This document shows, one piece after another, positions 53,949-62,062 of a stretch of DNA of 64,000 nucleotides; within the stretch, counting starts at the first letter, position 1; every line of letters starts with the position of its first letter. The stretch comes from Fibrobacter sp. (lineage in GTDB: Bacteria > Fibrobacterota > Fibrobacteria > Fibrobacterales > Fibrobacteraceae): positions 62,001 to 126,000 of the forward strand of contig JAGCGO010000019.1 of the NCBI GenBank assembly GCA_017649565.1. Reading direction: 5' to 3'. Under the pieces are notes generated by a model. It was not told where the DNA came from, did no database searches, and was given only the letters and a program-made list of their open reading frames with translations. The position numbers and the translations under genes are program-made.

Positions 53949-54066
53949 ATTTGCCTACTTTCATACTACAATTTTGGCACATTTCAGTATTTTCTCGTAA
54001 AAACCTCGTCAAAATTCAATTTTTTTGCTAAAATATCAAGTTGAACAATATAAGAGGTTTCACCAT

Positions 54067-54531
54067 ATGAGACTTTCCGAAAGATTTGTTGACAACTGCA
54101 TCTTGATCAACTCTGCCAGCCAGACCAAGGAAGCTATCCTGAACGAGCTGGTGGACACGCTCTGCAGTGCCTACAAACTGGAACACAGGGACGAAATATT
54201 CGAAGCCGTCTGGAACCGCGAAAAGAGCCGTTCCACCGGTATCGGATGTGGGCTCGCCGTGCCGCACGCAAAGATCGACTACGTCGACCGCATGTGCATG
54301 GTGGCAGCCACCGTCGAAAAGGGCCTGGATTTCGAGTCCTTCGACGGGGAGCCGGTCTACCTGATTATCCTCATCGTAAGCCCGGGTAACACCGTGGGAC
54401 CGCACCTCAAGGCGCTGTCCTCCGTAAGCCGCCTGCTGGCCGACGGAACCGTGCGCAAGGACCTCATCGAGGCAAAGACCCCGTCCGAGTTCCTGACCAT
54501 CCTCCGCGCCGCCGAAGATAAGTTCTTGTAG
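54067..54531 (+). CDS. ptsN: PTS EIIA-type (PtsN-like) regulatory protein
   Basis: A 154-residue EIIA domain of the fructose/nitrogen type. ATG at 54067 has AGAGG upstream. The phosphorylated His lies in 'GIGCGLAVPHAKIDYVDR' (~66), with 'VYLIILIVSPGNTVGPHLKALSSVSRLL' as in PtsN. No EIIB/C transport domain is attached or adjacent, which favours a regulatory role in PTS(Ntr) signalling. Confidence 0.88.
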   Translation: MRLSERFVDNCILINSASQTKEAILNELVDTLCSAYKLEHRDEIFEAVWNREKSRSTGIGCGLAVPHAKIDYVDRMCMVAATVEKGLDFESFDGEPVYLIILIVSPGNTVGPHLKALSSVSRLLADGTVRKDLIEAKTPSEFLTILRAAEDKFL

Positions 54532-54621
54532 GGATGAGGATCTAGGGGCTAGGACCTGGGGGGCGGCCTTGCCGCGATTATTTGCTCTAGCCTCTAGTCT
54601 CTAACCCCTAATCTCTAACAT
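54532..54621. repeat. degenerate 7-bp periodic tract D with hairpin potential
   Basis: After the ptsN stop, purine-rich words (GGATCTA, GGGGCTA, GGACCTG) at ~54538-54560 face five phased pyrimidine heptamers (CTCTAGC, CTCTAGT, CTCTAAC, CCCTAAT, CTCTAAC) at 54585-54619. The second half scores 21 of 28 lag-7 matches. The two halves are roughly complementary around a GGCGGCCTTGCCGC-like centre and could fold into a long imperfect hairpin. Confidence 0.65.
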
Positions 54622-54665
54622 CACTTGACAACCTTTCCGCCCTTTACTATATTTGCTCCCACCTC

Positions 54666-54740
54666 GGACGGTTAGCTCAGTTGGTTTAGAGCGCTGCTTT
54701 CACACGGCAGAGGTCACTGGTTCAAATCCAGTACCGTCCA
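54666..54740 (+). tRNA. tRNA-Val (anticodon CAC)
   Basis: Cloverleaf of 75 nt: acceptor GGACGGT (54666-54672) pairs with ACCGTCC (54733-54739). D-arm contains AGCTCAGTTGG. The anticodon stem CTGCT/GGCAG encloses loop TTCACAC with anticodon CAC. T-arm contains GGTTCAAATCC. Discriminator A at 54740; the following bases are CTA, so CCA is not encoded. It reads the GUG Val codon. Confidence 0.95.
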
Positions 54741-54744
54741 CTAG

Positions 54745-54776
54745 AAAGGCCGCCCGCAATGGCGGCCTTTGTTTTT
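54745..54776 (+). terminator. terminator after tRNA-Val
   Basis: Perfect 10-bp stem AAAGGCCGCC (54745-54754) / GGCGGCCTTT (54761-54770), 6-nt loop, followed by GTTTTT. Confidence 0.88.
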
Positions 54777-54845
54777 CCCCATACAAAATATTGCTATTTT
54801 CCCCGCACGACGCAACGAAACCCCGCAGAGAGGCATCTAAAAGGC

Positions 54846-56141
54846 ATGAACACGAAATTAGCGATTCTTCTTGGGTTACTGGTCCCGGCCACCGCCGCCT
54901 TCGCAGGCGGCACATGGACGCTCGCGGACTGCCTCAAGCAAGCCAAAGAAAAGAGCCTCTCCCTGGAATCGGCCAAGCTCCGCGAACAGAAGGCGGACAT
55001 CAGCGTCAAGCAGGCGAAGTCCAGCAACTCCCCGACCGTGAATGCGAACATCCAGAACACCCTTTACGACCATCCCTTCGTTGACGACGGGGACCACTAC
55101 CGCCTGAACCTGGGCATTTCCGGATCGTACACCCTCTGGGACGGCGGGGCCAACAGCCTGAACGTCGAGGCAAGCCAGCTTTCGAAGGAAGCGGCAACCC
55201 TTTCTACCAAGCAGACCGAACGTTCCGTGCAGGAAAGCGTCCTGAACGCCTACATGTCGCTGCTCGCCGCCATGGAAAACCTGCGCACGGCGAACGCCTC
55301 CGTCGAACTTTCCCAGGCGGAATTCGAGCATTACGGCAAGCTCTACGAGGCCGGGTCTATCACCAAGAAGGAACTCACCCAGAGCCAGTCCAACGTGTTG
55401 CAGAAGCAGGTGGCGCAACTTTCCGCCCAGCTTTCCGTCAACAGTGCGAAGACGGCGCTACGGCAGCTGCTTGAACTGGGCGACAACGAGGAATTCGAAA
55501 TCACGGCCCCCGAGAGCAATATCGAAAGTCCCGACTCGCTCCCCCCGTTGCCGACACTCGACGAGCTCCGGAAGACGGCCAAGGAATCGCATCCGGGCCT
55601 CAAGTCCGACAGCGTGAGCGTCAAGGCCGCAAAGAAAAACACGCAGGTCGCCGGCAAGGCAAGCTCCATCACCGTAACGCTGGGGGCAAACTCCAGCACG
55701 GGACTCCAGGCCTGGGAATCCGACCGCTACGGACGCCAGCTCAAGAACGGATGGCAAAACTCCATCACGCTTGGCATCAACATCCCCATCATCGACGGCG
55801 GGGCGACCGACAACAAGGTGCTGCAGGCGCAGGTCACCGAGGCCGAGACGCAGATCAGCATGCAGGAAACCGCCAAGAGCATTGAGAACAACATAGAAAA
55901 GCTACACATCAACGCCGTCAGCGCCGACATGCAGTGGAAGGCCGCGGCACTCCAGGTGCTGGCCGAAACCGAGGCCCTGCAGGTCGCCGAAGAGCAGCGC
56001 AACGCAGGCGCCCTCACCTACACCGACTACCTCACGCAAAAGAACAACCTCGAGAAGGCGCAGATTACGCAGACCAACGCCAAGTACACGAGCCTGCTCG
56101 CCAGGAAGATGCTGGAACTGTACCAGGGAAAGCTGGATTAA
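54846..56141 (+). CDS. TolC-family outer-membrane efflux protein
   Basis: A 431-residue TolC-type protein. ATG at 54846 gives signal peptide 'MNTKLAILLGLLVPATAAFA'. 'WTLADCLKQAKEKSLSLESAKL' opens the first of two outer-membrane-efflux repeats (~25-215 and ~265-430), each with a long helical pair and barrel strands ('LNLGISGSYTLWDGG', 'ITLGINIPIIDGG'). The trimer would form a channel from the periplasm to the outside with an inner-membrane pump; none is adjacent. Single gene, ending at heptamer tract E. Confidence 0.92.
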   Translation: MNTKLAILLGLLVPATAAFAGGTWTLADCLKQAKEKSLSLESAKLREQKADISVKQAKSSNSPTVNANIQNTLYDHPFVDDGDHYRLNLGISGSYTLWDGGANSLNVEASQLSKEAATLSTKQTERSVQESVLNAYMSLLAAMENLRTANASVELSQAEFEHYGKLYEAGSITKKELTQSQSNVLQKQVAQLSAQLSVNSAKTALRQLLELGDNEEFEITAPESNIESPDSLPPLPTLDELRKTAKESHPGLKSDSVSVKAAKKNTQVAGKASSITVTLGANSSTGLQAWESDRYGRQLKNGWQNSITLGINIPIIDGGATDNKVLQAQVTEAETQISMQETAKSIENNIEKLHINAVSADMQWKAAALQVLAETEALQVAEEQRNAGALTYTDYLTQKNNLEKAQITQTNAKYTSLLARKMLELYQGKLD

Positions 56142-56207
56142 GAGAGGTTCCAGGCTCGAGGCTCGAGGTGCGAGGAGGAAGATTCCAAGCTCGAGGTGCG
56201 AGATTTC
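56142..56207. repeat. degenerate 7-bp periodic tract E
   Basis: It starts directly at the stop codon with GAGAGG, then nine phased heptamers (AGGTTCC, AGGCTCG twice, AGGTGCG and variants; 56145-56207). By hand, 33 of 56 lag-7 comparisons match. The word family matches tract C2 read in reverse complement. Confidence 0.72.
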
Positions 56208-56379
56208 ATCATAAAACGGCCCGTGTTTCGTCTTTGAAACGGCGGGCGTTTCTGTTTGAAAGCCCGTCCCCCTGAATTTTTTCAGGCAGAGACGTCCAAT
56301 GGCCGATTTCGGCCCAATTTCGGCATATTTTTGAAAAATTCAGCCTTTTTTTTCGAAAAAAAGCCCAGAGTCGGCACTT

Positions 56380-56397
56380 TTGGCACGGCGTTTGCAT
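56380..56397 (+). promoter_or_regulatory. sigma-54-type promoter of hsp20
   Basis: TTGGCACGGCGTTTGCAT matches the -24/-12 consensus TGGCACG-N4-TTGCA, with the GG and GC pairs at standard spacing. It lies about 70 nt before the hsp20 start. A GGAGG ribosome site is at ~56453-56457. Confidence 0.72.
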
Positions 56398-56465
56398 ATA
56401 CCCTAGCGAAAACAAATGGGCCACGCGGCGAACGCCGGGGACCCGAAAACCACGGAGGTATTCCA

Positions 56466-56846
56466 ATGATCAACACTCAACTCTTCCCGACAGCTTTCTA
56501 CGGTATCCAGAACTTCCTCGACAGCCTCAACAACGCCTCCAACGCGCAGGGTGAATGCTCCTACACGCCCAAGGCCGACTACTACGAGGTAGAAAACGGC
56601 TTCATGCTGGAAGTGGAACTGCCCGGCGTCAAGAAAGAAGACCTGGACATCCAGATCGAAAAGAACATCATCACGGTCAAGGCCACCCGCGCACGCAAGG
56701 ACAGCAAGTTCACCTACGAGCGCAGCTTCCGCCTGGCGGACGACATCGACACCGAGAAAATCAAGGTCTCCCTCGAAAACGGCGTCCTCTCGTTCGCGCT
56801 TGCCAAAAAGCAGCAGGCCGCAGCCAGAAAGCTGACCGTCGAATAA
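56466..56846 (+). CDS. Hsp20/alpha-crystallin small heat-shock protein
   Basis: A 126-residue small heat-shock protein; ATG at 56466 follows GGAGG, and the longer frame is discarded. The alpha-crystallin domain (~30-126) has 'PKADYYEVENGFMLEVELPGVKKEDLDIQIEKNIITVKA', 'YERSFRLADDIDTEKIKVSLENGVLSFALAKK' and the end 'ARKLTVE'. ATP-independent holdase that keeps unfolding proteins soluble. The upstream sigma-54-like promoter is unusual for this gene class. A strong terminator follows. Confidence 0.95.
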   Translation: MINTQLFPTAFYGIQNFLDSLNNASNAQGECSYTPKADYYEVENGFMLEVELPGVKKEDLDIQIEKNIITVKATRARKDSKFTYERSFRLADDIDTEKIKVSLENGVLSFALAKKQQAAARKLTVE

Positions 56847-56887
56847 GCAAGATTGCTCCTCCTAAAAGATCATACTGCACCCCAACC

Positions 56888-56924
56888 GGGGGAAAGGAGT
56901 TAGGACCTCCTTCCCCCTTTTTTT
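56888..56924 (+). terminator. terminator of hsp20
   Basis: Long stem GGGGGAAAGGAG (~56888-56899) with CCTCCTTCCCCC (~56906-56917), then eight or more T. Confidence 0.85.
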
Positions 56925-57106
56925 TGTCCCGTTTTTGTGCGTTTTTGCCCTTTTTGAGCGAATTTCGCAAAGTAGTTACAAGTGTAAACATTTCGTTATG
57001 GACGATTTATCCACGTCCGCCTATTCCTTGAATCGGAAAACCCACCAATTCCAGTATATGTTATTGAAGTGGTTTAACAGGTTGCATGGGGCAACATGGA
57101 GTAGTT

Positions 57107-58696
57107 ATGAAAAAGTCAATCTCTTCAGCAATCCCGTTCGCAGTAGCGGCATTCCTCTGTTCTTCGGCTTTCGCCTACACCTTAAGCGGAAACGTAAAAG
57201 ACGAAGCCGGAACCCCCGTCCAAGGGGCTTCCGTAACACTTATTGAGCAGAACAAGTCGGTTCTGACCGACGTCCAGGGAAATTTCTCCTTCCAGGGAGA
57301 AGACAACAAGACTGCGATCCAGTCGCAAAACCACTCATTGGGCTTTATCAGCATCAAGGACGGAGTACTGGATTTCGCACAGGACGGGAACACCCCCGTT
57401 CAGATTCGAATTTTTGACATGATGGGCAACCAGGTGCTGAACCATTCCATCACCGGCTCCGGCAGAGTAGACCTGCGTCAAGGCGTCAGCGCCCAGGGTT
57501 CCTACCTCGCCCGCGTCCGCATGGGCAGCGCAGAACAGTCCGTCCGCTTCACGGCCAACGGCAACTACAGCAGCGCTTTCAAGAACAGGCAGGGCAATGC
57601 GCTGTTCCTCATCAAGCAGGGCAACTCCGGCAACCTCCGCGTTACCGCCACCGGATTTGATTCTCTCCGCGTGTACCTGCCCAACCTCGACACCGTGCTG
57701 GCACTCACGCTCAAGAAGGCGGGCACCACTCCCGTGGCGACCTCCAGTTCCTCCGGAACCAACCCCGCTTCTTCTCCTGCTTCTTCTCCCGCATCCTCTT
57801 CCGAAGTTAGCTCGGGCGAACAGACCTTCGCTTTCGGCTATGCGCTGAAGAACGATCCGCGCCCGAGTGCGGGCTGCGGCAAGAATTCCACACTGCAGAA
57901 GACCAGAAGCGTCGAGAACGGTGACCGTTTCGAAATGAAGGTCAACGGCGAAAACCGCGAATACTTCATCACGTTGCCGAAGAACTACGACAACAACAAG
58001 CCGCACAAGGTGCTGTTCGCCATGCACTGCATGGGTTCCAACGCCGAAGACTTCGTACACCACAATCCGGACCAGGACCATCCGAGTCCGTACTATGGCC
58101 AGCAGAAGCTTGACACCAAGGGCGAATTCATCTTCGTCGCCCCGCGTGGCGATACCGACGGCATGCCGTGGAGCATGAACAGCGACAAGGACCACAAGTT
58201 CATCGACCAGTTGATTACGACCATCAACGAGAACTACTGCGTCGACACCACCCGTATCTTCATGACGGGCTTCAGCTTCGGCGCCATGGTCACGAACTCC
58301 ATGGCCCAGGACATGCAGCACCGCCTCCGCGCCGTGGCCGTGTACGCAACCGCCGACTTCAACATCTACCTGCCCAAGAACAAGGGTAAGCCCATTGCCT
58401 GGATGGCCGTGCACGGCAAGAGAGACGGCACCTGCCCCTATGACAAGGCACTGACCAGCGCCCTTCCGAGAATTCTCAAGAACAACGGCCCGAACGGGAC
58501 CGACGTAAGCTCCGAAAAGCCGCAGGAAGTCGGCGGCAGCGGTCACCTCTGCTACGACTTCAAGAACGTAGACCCGCGCTTCCCGGTCAAGTGGTGCAGC
58601 TGGAACGGTGAGCACCAGTGGACCGCTTACGACAACGGCAACTGGCAGAGCACCTGGGTCCCCGAAGAAGTCAACAAGTTCTTCGGCCAGTTCTAA
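57107..58696 (+). CDS. secreted CE1-type carbohydrate esterase 1
   Basis: A 529-residue secreted esterase. ATG at 57107 has GGAG upstream; signal peptide 'MKKSISSAIPFAVAAFLCSSAFA'. Residues ~24-205 combine a carboxypeptidase regulatory-like fold ('LSGNVKDEAGTPVQGASVTLIEQ', closing 'LRVTATGFDSLRVYLPNLD') with an inserted sorting-like unit ('VQIRIFDMMGNQVLNHSI ... GSYLARVRMG'). A Ser/Pro linker (~210-240) leads to an alpha/beta hydrolase (~260-529). Nucleophile Ser is in 'GFSFGAM', with Asp likely in 'HGKRDGTCPY' and His in 'NGEHQWTA'. This matches CE1 feruloyl/acetylxylan esterases, which remove side groups from plant xylan. Two paralogues follow; the linker is unique to this copy. Confidence 0.9.
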   Translation: MKKSISSAIPFAVAAFLCSSAFAYTLSGNVKDEAGTPVQGASVTLIEQNKSVLTDVQGNFSFQGEDNKTAIQSQNHSLGFISIKDGVLDFAQDGNTPVQIRIFDMMGNQVLNHSITGSGRVDLRQGVSAQGSYLARVRMGSAEQSVRFTANGNYSSAFKNRQGNALFLIKQGNSGNLRVTATGFDSLRVYLPNLDTVLALTLKKAGTTPVATSSSSGTNPASSPASSPASSSEVSSGEQTFAFGYALKNDPRPSAGCGKNSTLQKTRSVENGDRFEMKVNGENREYFITLPKNYDNNKPHKVLFAMHCMGSNAEDFVHHNPDQDHPSPYYGQQKLDTKGEFIFVAPRGDTDGMPWSMNSDKDHKFIDQLITTINENYCVDTTRIFMTGFSFGAMVTNSMAQDMQHRLRAVAVYATADFNIYLPKNKGKPIAWMAVHGKRDGTCPYDKALTSALPRILKNNGPNGTDVSSEKPQEVGGSGHLCYDFKNVDPRFPVKWCSWNGEHQWTAYDNGNWQSTWVPEEVNKFFGQF

Positions 58697-58726
58697 AAAA
58701 GTATAACTCTCCAACCCCAACAACCT

Positions 58727-58763
58727 AAAGTCCCCTTCGCATTCGTGCGGGGGGGGACTTTTC
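58727..58763 (+). terminator. terminator of esterase 1
   Basis: AAAGTCCCC (58727-58735) pairs with GGGGACTTT (58753-58761), inner loop TTCGCATTCGTGCGG; T-rich after it. Confidence 0.75.
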
Positions 58764-58911
58764 CTTTATATGCATTTTTTGTCTAAAAATGGCACTTGGG
58801 AAAATTTTGTTTACCAAGCCAATTCCATTCTTTTGGAATTTATTTTAATAATTAAAAGTTATCGGCCCAAATCGGCTGCCCCCAGGTTGGTTTGGGGAAG
58901 GAGACAAACAA

Positions 58912-60396
58912 ATGAAAAGAGCAATCTTTTCCGTTTTTCCTATTGTGCTGGCAACAGCATTTACGGCGGCATCCGCATTCACGCTGACTGGGACTGTCAC
59001 CGACGAAGCAGACGCCCCTGTCGCGGGCGCAACGGTGAAACTCCTCGCTAAGGGAGACTCGACCTCCACCGATCAAGACGGTAAATTCTCAATCCAGTCT
59101 GGCGACCAGCTTTCCCTATTTTCTGACAATTTCAAGCCCGGCCACATTGACATCGTCGACGGCGTGCTCCGTTTTGCGCAAAGCAGCAATGCACCGGTGC
59201 AGGTAAGCATCTTCGACATGGTGGGCAACCTTGTCCTCCGCCAGGAACTGCACGGCTCGGGCCAGGTGGACCTGCGCCAAGGCACGACGGCCCCGGGCAC
59301 CTACTTCGCGAAAGTCCGCGTCGGCAGCGCCGTCGAGACGGTCAGATTCGCCACGGACGGCTCCCGCTTCAGCAGCGCCATCCACCAGGATCGCGGGCGC
59401 AAGGCGCTCCTGAAGCCCGGCGACGGCGACACCCTCAGCGTCACTGCCTCCGGATTCGACCCCCTGAAGGTCGCCCTGCCGAACCTCGACACGGCGGTAA
59501 CCCTGAAACTCACGAAGGCGGCCGACGAACAGACCTACGCCTTCGGCTACGCGCTCAAGAACGCACCCACCCCGAGCAAGGGCTGCGGCAAAGATAACAC
59601 GCTGAAGGACAACTTCGTATACACCAGCGAAGGCATCGAGCACGAAATCTACCTCACCCTGCCCGAAAACTACGACAAGAACAAGCCCTACCGCCTCGTG
59701 TTCGGCATGCACTACATGGGCGGCTCCGCCGAGGCCGTTGCGAAGAGAGAAGCCTACTACGGACTCCGAAACCAATCAGGCGCCAAGGAGAACACCATCT
59801 TCGTCGCCCCACACGGATACACGGACGAAAAAGATCCTCGATCCTCGGAGACAAAAAGCAATCCATGGCGCTGCTATGACGACAAGGACCACATCTTCTT
59901 TGACGAGTTCCTCACCTACCTGAACGAAAACCTCTGTATTGACACTTCGCGCGTGTTCTCCGTCGGGTTCAGTTTCGGCGCCATGTTCTCTAACGCTCTC
60001 GCACAGGATTTCCAAGACCGCCTGCGCGGCGTGGTGGTTTTCGCGACCATGGACATGGTCATCTACATGCCCAAGAACAAAGGCCTCCCCATCGCATGGA
60101 TGGGAACCGTCGGCATGGAAGACCCCCTCTGCACGCCCGAGCTCGGCCGCAGCGCCCGCGACAGGATCCTGAAGAACAACGGAAAGCCCGATGCAGACGG
60201 AAAGTTCACCGACGCCAGGGGCGAAGAGGCGGAAGAATACACCGGCGGCAAGCACGTGTGCTACGACTACAAGACGGTCGACCCGCGCTTCCCCGTGAAG
60301 TGGTGCACATTCGACGGCAAACACGCATACAACGCCAGCGACGACGGCAAGGTATGGACAACACCAACCGCCTGGGAATTTATAACACAGTTCTAA
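58912..60396 (+). CDS. secreted CE1-type carbohydrate esterase 2
   Basis: A 494-residue paralogue. The leader GGGGAAGGAGACAAACAA before the ATG is repeated exactly before the third esterase, and the first ~80 residues are nearly the same there, so the pair is a recent duplication. Signal peptide 'MKRAIFSVFPIVLATAFTAASA'. It has the same split regulatory-like/sorting-like N-terminal unit (~22-200), no Ser/Pro linker, then the esterase domain (~205-494). Nucleophile is in 'GFSFGAM'; likely Asp in 'VGMEDPLCTP' and His in 'DGKHAYNA'. 'YDKNKPYRLVFGMHYMGGSA' is the oxyanion side. Role as for esterase 1; specificity may differ. Confidence 0.9.
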   Translation: MKRAIFSVFPIVLATAFTAASAFTLTGTVTDEADAPVAGATVKLLAKGDSTSTDQDGKFSIQSGDQLSLFSDNFKPGHIDIVDGVLRFAQSSNAPVQVSIFDMVGNLVLRQELHGSGQVDLRQGTTAPGTYFAKVRVGSAVETVRFATDGSRFSSAIHQDRGRKALLKPGDGDTLSVTASGFDPLKVALPNLDTAVTLKLTKAADEQTYAFGYALKNAPTPSKGCGKDNTLKDNFVYTSEGIEHEIYLTLPENYDKNKPYRLVFGMHYMGGSAEAVAKREAYYGLRNQSGAKENTIFVAPHGYTDEKDPRSSETKSNPWRCYDDKDHIFFDEFLTYLNENLCIDTSRVFSVGFSFGAMFSNALAQDFQDRLRGVVVFATMDMVIYMPKNKGLPIAWMGTVGMEDPLCTPELGRSARDRILKNNGKPDADGKFTDARGEEAEEYTGGKHVCYDYKTVDPRFPVKWCTFDGKHAYNASDDGKVWTTPTAWEFITQF

Positions 60397-60444
60397 TTTT
60401 TTATATTTGATAAACAATGGTGGTATGGGGAAGGAGACAAACAA

Positions 60445-61905
60445 ATGAAAAGAGCAATCTTTTCCGTATTTTCGATCACGCTGGCAACAGCATTCACTGC
60501 GGCATCCGCATTCACTCTAAACGGAACCGTAACTGACGAAGCAGACGCACCTGTCGCAGGCGCAGCGGTGAAACTCCTCGCTAAGGGAGACACTGCCACT
60601 ACCGACCAGGACGGCAAATTCACAATCAGCGAAGACGATGCTCTGGGACTTTCTTCCGGAACATTCAAGCCCGGTCACATCGATATCGTCGATGGCGTGC
60701 TCCGCTTTGCGCAGAGCACCAATTCGCCCGTACAGGTGAGCATATTCGACGTCGTGGGCAACCAGGTCCTACGCCAGGAACTACTCGGCTCGGGCCAGGT
60801 GGACTTGAGGCAGGGAGTGACCAGCCAAGGAACGTTCTTCGCCAAAGTCCGTGTCGGCAATGCCATCGAAACGGTCCGCTTTACCTCGGACGGGAACCGC
60901 TTCAGCAACGCCGTTCGCCAGAATCATGGCCAGAAAGCCCTGCTGAAACCCGGTGAGGGAGACACACTCCGTGTCATCGCCGATGGTTTTGACACGCTGA
61001 CAGTCGCGCTGTCCAACCTCGACACAACCGTAACCCTGAAACTCGCGAAGCCCTCCAACGAACAGACCTACGCATTCGGCTGGGAAAAGGGGAACGCCCC
61101 CGTTCCGTCCAGCGGCTGCGGCAAGGAAACGCAAATGTCCAAGTCGGGCCAGTTCAAGTTCTCATGGACCTACAAGGGCGAAAATACCACACGCGACGTC
61201 TATTACGACCTCCCGAACAACTACGACAAGAACAAGCCCTACCGCCTTATCTTTGGCATGCAGTGCATGGGCGGTTCGGCACAGAACGTGGCCCGCAACG
61301 AGAACTACTACGGCATGAAACCGTTTGACAAGGAAGGCACGACCATCTTCGTGGCTCCCGACGGAAAGTGCCACGAGAACATGTGCGCCCCGTGGGAAGA
61401 AAAGGACTACGCCTTCTTCGACGAACTCCTGGCGAAACTGGAAAGCGAACTTTGCATCGACTCTTCCCGCGTGTTCTCCTCCGGCTTCAGCTACGGTTCG
61501 ATGTTTACCAATGGTCTTTCCAGGAACCATCAGCACGTCCTTCGCGCCGTCGCCGTCTATGAGACTGCCGACGTGAACATCTGGCTCCCCGATGTCGTGA
61601 ACAAGCCGATTGCCTGGATGGGCGTGCACGGAATGAGCGACGGGCTCTGCACACCGGACATGGGACGTTCTGCCCGCAATACGGCACTGAAGAACGCAAG
61701 CGCTGAAGGCAAGGACGCCACTAAGGAAAACGCGCAGGAATCCAACAGCGGCCAGCATATCTGCTACGACTACAAGGATGTCGACGAGCGCTTCCCGGTG
61801 AAGTGGTGCACGGACAACGCCGGCCACCAGTGGGATCACAGGGATCCGGGTCAGGGCCAGTCCTGGGTTCCGCAGACCACCTGGGAATTCTTCACACAAT
61901 TCTAG
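60445..61905 (+). CDS. secreted CE1-type carbohydrate esterase 3
   Basis: A 486-residue paralogue, 48 nt after esterase 2 and probably in the same transcript. Signal peptide 'MKRAIFSVFSITLATAFTAASA'; split N-terminal unit to ~200; esterase domain (~205-486) with 'SSGFSYGSMF' (Ser), 'VHGMSDGLCTP' (Asp) and 'NAGHQWDHRD' (His). Cys residues in 'APDGKCHENMCAPW' are specific to this copy. Predicted to de-esterify hemicellulose outside the cell. Confidence 0.9.
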   Translation: MKRAIFSVFSITLATAFTAASAFTLNGTVTDEADAPVAGAAVKLLAKGDTATTDQDGKFTISEDDALGLSSGTFKPGHIDIVDGVLRFAQSTNSPVQVSIFDVVGNQVLRQELLGSGQVDLRQGVTSQGTFFAKVRVGNAIETVRFTSDGNRFSNAVRQNHGQKALLKPGEGDTLRVIADGFDTLTVALSNLDTTVTLKLAKPSNEQTYAFGWEKGNAPVPSSGCGKETQMSKSGQFKFSWTYKGENTTRDVYYDLPNNYDKNKPYRLIFGMQCMGGSAQNVARNENYYGMKPFDKEGTTIFVAPDGKCHENMCAPWEEKDYAFFDELLAKLESELCIDSSRVFSSGFSYGSMFTNGLSRNHQHVLRAVAVYETADVNIWLPDVVNKPIAWMGVHGMSDGLCTPDMGRSARNTALKNASAEGKDATKENAQESNSGQHICYDYKDVDERFPVKWCTDNAGHQWDHRDPGQGQSWVPQTTWEFFTQF

Positions 61906-61907
61906 GA

Positions 61908-61939
61908 TATAAAACAAATCCTCGCTTAGATAAAACAAG
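61908..61939 (+). promoter_or_regulatory. orphan operator pair of the cassette 2 type
   Basis: TATAAAACAAA (61908-61918) and GATAAAACAAG (61929-61939) start 21 bp apart, the same motif and spacing as 10757-10788. The pair lies ~124 nt before the OMP gene at 62063; in cassette 2 the distance to the plus-strand gene at 10916 is ~128 nt. A terminator (61951-61987) lies between the pair and the OMP gene. Confidence 0.4.
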
Positions 61940-61950
61940 ATTTTCCCCAA

Positions 61951-61987
61951 AAAGGCTTTCCTTCCCGGAAAGCCTTTTATTTTTTTT
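61951..61987 (+). terminator. terminator of the esterase 2-3 transcript
   Basis: AAAGGCTTTCC (61951-61961) / GGAAAGCCTTT (61967-61977) with a 5-nt loop, then a long T-rich run. Confidence 0.88.
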
Positions 61988-62062
61988 CACTTTTTCTCTT
62001 GTACTATTGTATGAAATAAATTAGATTTCCCGTACAAATTTTTTTACTTTTAGGGGTTCTTT

